Positions 58,836 to 64,000 of a stretch of DNA of 64,000 bases are shown here, piece by piece (positions within the stretch are counted from its first letter, which is position 1; the number at the start of each line of letters is the position of its first letter). The position numbers were made by a program, and so were the translations under genes. This stretch comes from a virus: IMG/VR virus record IMGVR_UViG_3300005253_000098, positions 1 through 64,000 of that record. One strand, written 5' to 3'. Below the pieces are notes generated by a model. The model worked only from the letters and a program-made list of their open reading frames with translations. It was not told the DNA's origin and did not search any database.

Positions 58836-59921
58836 ATGGATACAAATGACATAGAAAAACAAATCGAATTGTTACGTAGTAAGTCTAAGACTAACTACGA
58901 CTCTTACAATATATTTAGTGATATTGTAAGTCCTAAAAAGGAAAGAATGGATTCTAAGAGGTCAACAAAGCTAAGAATACAAAGCTTACCTGATATGGAG
59001 ACAATAGATGCAACTACTACTTTAAAGATAGTATTTAATCAACTCGTTGGGTCTGATAACGTCTTTACTTATCCTGCAGTCCTAAAGGGCAGCAAAAAGA
59101 AGCTTAATGATGCTATGGATATTTATCATCCTATAGTTTTTGGTTTTAATGTAGCTAAGAGCTTAATTCAAAACAAGACAAGACTACTTAAGTCTAATTG
59201 GTCTCATATATGGGAAATATTGGAGTTAGCTTTAGCAATAACACCAATAAGCCGTTCTTCTACAGCAGATTCTTTTGCGGGTAGTATGGATTATTTAGAC
59301 GATAAAGGTAACATACTTAACTATGGTAATGGAAATTTTAACTCCAAAGTTAGAGCTGCCTTTAATTATCTTATTGTTGATGATAAGATAAGCCCAAGTT
59401 ATGAGAAAAGATTCAATAAGCTCATAGACCAAGAGGTTTTAATTGAGAAGTCAAAAGAAACCTTTGGAGTTAATCCTAACTTAGAAGAATATACGATTGA
59501 TCTATTGACTGAAGAACAACAAACCTTTTACAAATGCTTCTTTGATTCTAAGAGCAATATCCATTTCTATCTAAGAGATAATCCTAAAAGGTCTCAATAC
59601 AAGCAAGGCAATACACATATAGAGGTCGTTAAGGGATATATGCACAGAGCTGGGATAAGCTATTATAATCCCGTCTTAGATGGAACAATAGCAGGGTTAC
59701 AAACCAATAACCCAAAGCTTTGTGTTCCTTACCAATTTAAGCAATTCCTTAACGTAATAAGCGATGATACCTTAAAGCTTAAACCTTTCTCAGAGAAGAA
59801 CTTAACGGTAAAACAATTACAGTCTAAGTTAGATGAGAAAACATCTAAAACCCTTAAGACAATCTCTGAGCGATCTCATAACTTCTATAAACTTCCTTTC
59901 CCTTATAGCGTAAAGGATTAA
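58836..59921 (+). CDS. protein of unknown function in CG-poor island
   Basis: 361 residues from the ATG at 58,836 with AGGTGTG 7 nt upstream; a GTG at 58,803 lies at the promoter and is rejected. Lys/Asn/Ser-rich and mainly helical. Segments KLRIQSLPDMETIDATTTLK, HIWEILELALAITPISRSST and YMHRAGISYYNPVLDGTIAG are notable but match no family I recognise. Codon usage is AT-rich with few CG dinucleotides, unlike both sides. It could be a plasmid-type replication or regulatory protein acquired by the virus. Confidence 0.55.
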   Translation: MDTNDIEKQIELLRSKSKTNYDSYNIFSDIVSPKKERMDSKRSTKLRIQSLPDMETIDATTTLKIVFNQLVGSDNVFTYPAVLKGSKKKLNDAMDIYHPIVFGFNVAKSLIQNKTRLLKSNWSHIWEILELALAITPISRSSTADSFAGSMDYLDDKGNILNYGNGNFNSKVRAAFNYLIVDDKISPSYEKRFNKLIDQEVLIEKSKETFGVNPNLEEYTIDLLTEEQQTFYKCFFDSKSNIHFYLRDNPKRSQYKQGNTHIEVVKGYMHRAGISYYNPVLDGTIAGLQTNNPKLCVPYQFKQFLNVISDDTLKLKPFSEKNLTVKQLQSKLDEKTSKTLKTISERSHNFYKLPFPYSVKD

Positions 59922-60030
59922 CCAATACGCTAATCTACTATAACCAATTTCTTCTTCCCTTTTTTAATACTCACGAATTTAAGTAGTAATAGATTTAACT
60001 CGGTATATAATTAAATGGAGTGATAGAATA

Positions 60031-60180
60031 ATGCACGATTTAGTAGAGATAAGCCCTAAAGACATAAACAAGTATGATAAAACAGAAGTAATTGAAACAG
60101 GAGTTTTAGAGTGGATTCCATTACTTAGACAATATGTTAAGGTTATTAGGTATTACGTTCACCAAACCTTAAGAGAATAA
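60031..60180 (+). CDS. mini protein in CG-poor island
   Basis: 49 residues (MHDLVEISPKDINKYDKTEV, then EWIPLLRQYVKVIRYYVHQT). A GGAGTGATAG leader and a TATA box 27 nt upstream support it. Helical, no family recognised. Confidence 0.5.
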   Translation: MHDLVEISPKDINKYDKTEVIETGVLEWIPLLRQYVKVIRYYVHQTLRE

Positions 60181-60195
60181 TAGGAGTAATCAATA

Positions 60196-60339
60196 ATGAG
60201 CAAAGGATATATATTTACTCCCAAAGAAATAGCAAGGTTTGAGTATACAAGAATAACAAGGAAAGATATTAATAATGAGGAATTAACGAAAGCTGAAATA
60301 GACTTCGTTATCTTCATAGAACAAGATTTTATAGAATAA
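60196..60339 (+). CDS. mini protein in CG-poor island
   Basis: 47 residues (MSKGYIFTPKEIARFEYTRI, then NNEELTKAEIDFVIFIEQDF) with TAGGAG 9 nt before the ATG. FTPKEIARFEYTR could be a recognition helix, so a small DNA-binding protein is possible. It is followed by a long T-tract. Confidence 0.5.
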   Translation: MSKGYIFTPKEIARFEYTRITRKDINNEELTKAEIDFVIFIEQDFIE

Positions 60340-60373
60340 ACTACTACATAAGAAACCAAATTCTTATTCTAAT

Positions 60374-60402
60374 ATTTTTTTTCTTTTTTTTATTTTTTTT
60401 TT
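60374..60402 (+). terminator. long T-tract terminator
   Basis: 29 nt with only one C and one A among T residues, 35 nt after the last stop of the island. Poly-T tracts are the main intrinsic termination signal in archaea. It marks the sharp border between the CG-poor island and the ACTCG-rich DNA. Confidence 0.65.
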
Positions 60403-60405
60403 GGC

Positions 60406-60722
60406 ACTCGGACTCGGACTCCTGGACCAGGGCAATCGTCCTGCCACGAACCCATGCATTTGCCTCATTTCCCTGAACTATTATTTTTTTAACTCGCACT
60501 CGGACTCGGTGGGATAACGCACCCATGCTCAAACTCGGCTTCTTTGGGCTGATCGTCCTGACTCGTGCTCGTTCTCATGCTCATGACTCGTGCTCGGTGG
60601 TATCGGACTTAAGCACTCGGTCACCCCCCTCCAAACTAAACTATTCTTATGATGTCGGACTCGTTCTCGGACTCGTGCTCGGACTGTTCCCAGATTCGAT
60701 CTTTTTGTCTTTTTGAGCACTC
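60406..60722. repeat. cluster of ACTCG/GCTCG hexamers (iteron-like)
   Basis: ACTCG occurs about 12 times here, partly in 6-bp phase (ACTCGTTCTCGGACTCGTGC at 60,659-60,680; ACTCGGACTCGG at 60,406). Short-period, imperfect CTCG hexamers such as these resemble origin iterons or a protein-binding array. No protein-like reading frame: the minus-strand frames give only low-complexity His/Glu/Arg strings. Confidence 0.6.
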
Positions 60723-60926
60723 GGTCGATCGACTTTCTGGTCTGAACACTAATGCAATCTCAACGCAGCGGTGTATCCAGCTCTCTAAGACCACCTTTCT
60801 GATGTCCCTCTTTTTTCATCGGGCATGAGGGGCTCTCCTGCAATAGGTATTTTAGCGATGCAGAGGTTAAACCACTCGTATAACTGACGATCTACCTATG
60901 CTATCCCGATTGCTTTTTGTCTTTTT
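60723..60926 (+). ncRNA. candidate short non-coding RNA
   Basis: The 190 nt between the two TTTTTGTCTTTTT strings have higher GC and pairing potential: CCCTC with GAGGG (60,806 and 60,827) and CTGCA with TGCAG (60,838 and 60,859). No open reading frame. No known RNA family is recognised; the call rests on the terminator-like end and local pairing only. Confidence 0.25.
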
Positions 60927-61419
60927 ATGGGTAGTAATGAACACTCACTCACCCACTTGGGTATGGGTAATTGTAATTTGAACATTACAATTAAATATTG
61001 CACATACACCCATCACACTCGATCACTATCGTTATTATAGCCCGTTCTGTAAAAGTTGTCTTACAAGCTTGTCGGACAAAGTGCTCGCTAACACTCGCAT
61101 TAGTCCGTATAGCCGCTAATTCGGATTTACTCCACACGCTTTTACTCAAATCCACCCTCGTCAAGCGTGATCGATCACTCGGACTACCTCTCGACGCCCT
61201 ACCCTGACCTCCGTTGGACGAACGGACAGCTAATTCACCGCCGAGTGCTGCACTACATTTGAACGCAGCGAAATCTGTTAAGGAAATCAAAAAGAGTGCC
61301 CAATCCACGCACTCAATCCCAAAGCTAAGCAGATTTCGTGCACAAAACAAAAAATGTCAAGACCTCACGACTCGTTAGCTCAGCTTACCATCCGTTGCGT
61401 AAGCCGAAGCACATTTACC

Positions 61420-61436
61420 CACTCGTTGAACGAGTG
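61420..61436. repeat. perfect 17-bp palindrome of the ACTCG motif
   Basis: CACTCGTT-G-AACGAGTG: two perfect 8-bp arms around one base, bringing the two orientations of the regional motif together. It lies about 170 bp before the point where motif orientation flips. Confidence 0.7.
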
Positions 61437-61555
61437 CTAATCAAATCCAAGCACATTTCAGCTTTTCGCCACTCGGACTCGATGCCTTGATTTACCGTCC
61501 GTTTGCCAATTGCTGCCCAAATATCCGCTTGTTTTGGCACTCGTCAACTACTCTC

Positions 61556-61565
61556 CTTTATAAAG
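61556..61565 (+). promoter_or_regulatory. TATA box of the last operon
   Basis: CTTTATAAAG, itself a 10-bp palindrome, lies about 45 nt before the ATG at 61,609 and resembles the TATA box at 4,930 (CTTTATAAACC). It is within the 75-bp interval in which the CGAGT/ACTCG orientation changes. Confidence 0.5.
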
Positions 61566-61608
61566 ACAATTTCCCTCTAAATAAATAAAACACTTTGAGA
61601 TATACTTT

Positions 61609-62547
61609 ATGCTACCGAGTGCTAACCCCTCTCTGAACGAGTCCTCTGAAGAGGTCGTGTGGATAGACGAGTCCCGACTACGTAGGTTTAACGAGTGGTA
61701 TTCCAAAACTATCGCTTGTGATCAACAGTTAGCCGAGCTCAATCTACGGATCGAGTTTGAGGAGAACGAGTTTGAGTTAGAATTACTGAAAAAAGATCGA
61801 ACTAAAATTAGAGCGAGGGTATTAACCAGAACCAAATACTTCTTTTCTATGTGGGGGCTTCTCTATAACTACCACAACAACCCCGAGTTATTTCTATCAC
61901 GTAAACGAGGGCGTAATCCCTCACAACGAGGCGTAACTCACGACGAGTCAGGTCTGACAATCGGTGTTCCTACCCGAGTAACTGGTATGGATATACGAAT
62001 ATACGAACTACACGAGATGATTAAAACTATCGAGTTACTCTCACTACTTATGCCCGAGCGTGAGCCACACGCCCTTATCTCCTTCTATGAATCAGTCCAA
62101 ATCTTCAGGATGTCCGAAGGAAAACGAAACCTGATCCTTGCCGAGTTAGAACAATATATTCTCCCACCTACATTTACCCGACGAGTTATAACCAAAAACA
62201 AAACCATTACCTACATTGTGGAGGTCGAGGTAGAAAGCAATCCCGATGCGAGTAGAACAGCGAGTCTACCGAGTGGTATAAGTAACAAATCTATTCGTCG
62301 ATGGTATCGCTTACGCCGAGACTCTGAGGGTCTCATTACTAAGAAGTGGTATGCTAAAGCTACAGATTTGAACCAACGCCAACGCACAGTTAAACTACAG
62401 TTCGACGAGCTCTCCAAAGACTATATCCCTCCAGAGAAACCCAAACCCACATTACCCCGACGAGTCCTCAAAGCCATGATGCAGCCGAGTAAATATGTCG
62501 ATCCCTTCTCTTTCCTACAAGAGCAACTAAGGATGGAACAAAAATGA
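61609..62547 (+). CDS. protein of unknown function in CGAGT-rich operon
   Basis: 312 residues, Glu/Arg/Leu-rich and mostly helical (ACDQQLAELNLRIEFEENEF, MIKTIELLSLLMPEREPHAL), with a beta segment near residue 200 (FTRRVITKNKTITYIVEVEV). The C-terminal region is basic and Pro-rich. No family recognised. The gene contains about 17 CGAGT in 940 nt, falling in all three codon phases. It overlaps the next gene by ATGA. Confidence 0.55.
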   Translation: MLPSANPSLNESSEEVVWIDESRLRRFNEWYSKTIACDQQLAELNLRIEFEENEFELELLKKDRTKIRARVLTRTKYFFSMWGLLYNYHNNPELFLSRKRGRNPSQRGVTHDESGLTIGVPTRVTGMDIRIYELHEMIKTIELLSLLMPEREPHALISFYESVQIFRMSEGKRNLILAELEQYILPPTFTRRVITKNKTITYIVEVEVESNPDASRTASLPSGISNKSIRRWYRLRRDSEGLITKKWYAKATDLNQRQRTVKLQFDELSKDYIPPEKPKPTLPRRVLKAMMQPSKYVDPFSFLQEQLRMEQK

Positions 62548-62723
62548 ACGAGAAACATAGCTGGTGGCTTTATTTCTTTTTTTCCACGAGTGAAGAAGAA
62601 ATGATCGAGGTAGATATGTTAGACTTCCTTGAGATAACTCCAGAACAAGCCCGAGTGATCCGAGAAAGACGTAAGAAGAATCGAAAAGCCATCCGAGAGA
62701 TTGAAAAGAAATTGAACGAGTGA
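62544..62723 (+). CDS. mini coiled-coil protein
   Basis: 59 residues (MNEKHSWWLYFFFSTSEEEM, then a basic helix ITPEQARVIRERRKKNRKAI). ATGA-coupled to the gene before. Function unknown. Confidence 0.5.
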   Translation: MNEKHSWWLYFFFSTSEEEMIEVDMLDFLEITPEQARVIRERRKKNRKAIREIEKKLNE

Positions 62724-62731
62724 TAAATAAA

Positions 62732-62848
62732 TTGAACGAGACACCCAAATTCAGCGAGTGGAAAACAACCATCGAGGTCTTACTCTGGTATTCCGAGTCC
62801 AAAGAAGATTTAGAGAGATTGTTGAAGCTCAGCGAGGAAAAGAAATAA
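62732..62848 (+). CDS. possible TTG-initiated mini protein
   Basis: 38 residues (MNETPKFSEWKTTIEVLLWY, then an acidic helix). Begins ATTGAACGAG 8 nt after the preceding stop; the next frame begins with the similar ATTGACCGAG, so the TTG starts may be real. Weak by size. Confidence 0.35.
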   Translation: MNETPKFSEWKTTIEVLLWYSESKEDLERLLKLSEEKK

Positions 62849-62849
62849 A

Positions 62850-63020
62850 TTGACCGAGCCGATTGTCATGCGAGTCCCATATACGCCCATGCTTACCAGT
62901 TATCCATATCTCCTTGATATAAAACTCATACCGAGTATTCAATATGAGTGTATCGAGTTATATACATACCCAGTCAAGCGATCTACCCTACCGCTTGAGG
63001 AGGTGAATTCCACATGGTAG
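62850..63020 (+). CDS. possible TTG-initiated small protein
   Basis: 56 residues (MTEPIVMRVPYTPMLTSYPY, then LLDIKLIPSIQYECIELYTY). Starts 1 nt after the previous stop and overlaps the next ATG by 7 nt, a spacing like other coupled genes here. Beta-rich, Tyr/Pro-rich; function unknown. Confidence 0.4.
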   Translation: MTEPIVMRVPYTPMLTSYPYLLDIKLIPSIQYECIELYTYPVKRSTLPLEEVNSTW

Positions 63021-63943
63021 ATGAACAAAAACCTAAAACTAAAGCCCAAATTAAAGCAGAAAAAGAAGCCGCTAAGAATAAGCCCGAGTCCCAACCAGAA
63101 ACACAAGCTGCAATTACTTCCACCGACGCTATGTCCTCACTTGACTTATCGAGTGAAGAACAAATCCAAAAACACATAGCTTCCCACGAGGAAATGGATG
63201 ACATGGTTACTTATCTAAGTAACACAGTTACCCAACGAGTCAATAGATCACGAAAACGAGCACAAGTCGGTTATTCAGTCCAACAAATCAACAAATCACG
63301 TATCCTTAAATTGGCAGTAATTGTGAACGAGATAAACGGATATTCCAATCCCTCTTTCCTCAAGAACAGTTACTTCGACTTCTTCACTCTTCCCTTAGCC
63401 AAACGAGAGGAGGTTGCAGCTATCCGAGCTATAACAACTCTTGCTGACCGAGCTGAAGCAGTCCTTGATTTCAAGAACCTGAGAACTATCTCAAGAACTA
63501 AACAGAAATTCGACAGAAACCTTGCCGAGATCAAGAAATACTACCGAGTTGCTGAAACTTGCCGAGCTCTATTCACTGGCTCTAACGCTTTGATTAAAAT
63601 TGCCTTCGAGGAAAAACTCTTATTACCCGACGAGTCAGCTCTTGGTAATCCTGACGGTTACTTTTTCAATCCCAACGTATCCGAGTTAATCGACTCTTGG
63701 AAAGGTCAAGCCGCAGGTCTAAGAGAGGAGGTTGGCGGTGAGCCTAACGAGGACGACATCAAACATACTATCAACGTATTTGCAGCTCTCTACGAGTTAC
63801 AACAGAAATACTTCGACAGTATTAGCGAGGTGTTTGGATTCCTTCAACGAGCTTCCCCAATCGTCAATAAATATATGCTGAGTTCCTACGAGCAGATCAA
63901 AACTGCAGCTTTAAAGGTTGGTCTCTTGAAAGCAACGAATTAG
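63014..63943 (+). CDS. helical protein of unknown function in CGAGT-rich operon
   Basis: 309 residues with a TTGAGGAGGTG ribosome binding site before the ATG. The Lys/Ala/Glu-rich first 60 residues are disordered or coiled coil. The rest is helical (ILKLAVIVNEINGYSNPSFL, REEVAAIRAITTLADRAEAV, HTINVFAALYELQQKYFDSI). A segment with conserved-looking GNPDGYFFNPNVSELIDSW lies near residue 217. No family recognised. CGAG is used whenever codons allow. Confidence 0.55.
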   Translation: MVDEQKPKTKAQIKAEKEAAKNKPESQPETQAAITSTDAMSSLDLSSEEQIQKHIASHEEMDDMVTYLSNTVTQRVNRSRKRAQVGYSVQQINKSRILKLAVIVNEINGYSNPSFLKNSYFDFFTLPLAKREEVAAIRAITTLADRAEAVLDFKNLRTISRTKQKFDRNLAEIKKYYRVAETCRALFTGSNALIKIAFEEKLLLPDESALGNPDGYFFNPNVSELIDSWKGQAAGLREEVGGEPNEDDIKHTINVFAALYELQQKYFDSISEVFGFLQRASPIVNKYMLSSYEQIKTAALKVGLLKATN

Positions 63944-63957
63944 GATCGTTTCCTATC

Positions 63958-63996
63958 GAGCCTCATGGCTCTAATTCTTCTCTTTTAAAATTTTTT
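63958..63996 (+). terminator. stem-loop terminator at the window end
   Basis: GAGCC (63,958-63,962) and GGCTC (63,967-63,971) form a 5-bp stem around TCAT, followed by pyrimidine-rich DNA and a T-tract (TTTTTTT near 63,990), 14 nt after the stop of the last gene. Confidence 0.55.
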
Positions 63997-64000
63997 TGCA

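Larger units (their letters stand above)
60340..61608. other. 1.27-kb non-coding, ACTCG-rich region
   Basis: No convincing gene on either strand; the 119-codon minus-strand frame at 60,991-61,350 lacks a ribosome binding site and protein-like composition. By eye ACTCG occurs 21 times and CGAGT twice on the plus strand. Two identical T-rich strings, TTTTTGTCTTTTT, lie at 60,702 and 60,914 and look like archaeal terminators of short RNAs. A perfect palindrome lies at 61,420. Candidate functions: replication origin, packaging or partition site, or a non-coding RNA locus. Confidence 0.55.

Noticed and set aside
60344-60720. Minus-strand frames of 62-63 codons with His/Glu/Arg/Lys strings
   Set aside because: The strings are translations of the CTCG repeat and the T-tract, not a protein.
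60991-61350. 119-codon minus-strand reading frame in the ACTCG-rich region
   Set aside because: Composition is not protein-like, no ribosome binding site, and ACTCG is just as dense outside the frame; it is a by-product of the motif.
1-64000. CRISPR array, tRNA or rRNA genes, integrase or transposase
   Set aside because: No spaced direct repeats, no cloverleaf-like segment and no recombinase motif seen; the Cas4-like gene stands without other cas genes.

Overview
The window is most of the genome, or a large piece, of a head-tailed dsDNA virus (class Caudoviricetes, siphovirus-like) whose host is probably an archaeon. The archaeal reading rests on a proofreading family B DNA polymerase, an ERCC4/XPF-type nuclease with helix-hairpin-helix, a Cas4/RecB-like Fe-S nuclease and an MCM-like AAA+ ATPase. 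It is supported by TATA-like boxes about 25-30 nt upstream of start codons (leaderless mRNAs), GGTGA/GAGG ribosome binding sites inside operons, T-tract terminators, and many small zinc-ribbon, winged-helix and ribbon-helix-helix proteins. The radical SAM enzyme and the Fe-S nuclease would fit an anaerobic host. The host lineage cannot be fixed from sequence alone.

Layout. 1-1.2 kb: three bacterial-phage-looking genes (PilZ-like, terminase small subunit, virion beta-sandwich) that do not match the rest and may be a chimeric contig end. 1.3-17.7 kb (+): early/replication block of tightly overlapping genes (PolB, Cas4-like nuclease, ERCC4 nuclease, AAA+ ATPase, dUTPase, two paralogous glycosyltransferases, about twelve mini zinc/HTH/RHH proteins). 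17.7-41.1 kb (-): tail block read right to left: a 27x14-residue repeat protein, tail tube, two chaperone-position genes, tape measure, baseplate hub, a radical SAM/SPASM cassette with its own promoter, then two giant LamG-type receptor-binding proteins. 41.2-42.3 kb (+): a glycosyltransferase-TPR gene inserted against the flow. 42.3-54.6 kb (-): head block: small-terminase-like gene, phosphatase-like gene, TerL, portal, protease/scaffold, decoration protein, major capsid protein, membrane proteins and head-tail connectors. 54.65-58.1 kb (+): a cassette of very small zinc-knuckle and membrane proteins. 58.1-60.4 kb: an AT-rich, CG-poor island with one 361-aa gene and two mini genes, closed by a long T-tract. 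60.4-61.6 kb: non-coding DNA packed with ACTCG. 61.6-64 kb (+): five unknown genes packed with CGAGT.

How it works together: PolB, the ATPase, the nucleases and dUTPase would replicate and process the DNA. TerL, portal, protease, capsid and connectors build and fill the head. Tube, chaperones, tape measure and hub build the tail, and the LamG proteins would bind the cell surface. Glycosyltransferases and the radical SAM enzyme may modify virion or host surface components.

The strongest undescribed signals are: (1) the strand-polar CGAG(T) motif at 60.4-64 kb, which flips orientation just before the gene at 61,609 and is independent of reading frame; (2) the radical SAM/SPASM cassette inside the tail operon; (3) the 27x14-residue repeat protein; (4) recurrent TATA plus inverted-repeat plus start-codon promoter units.
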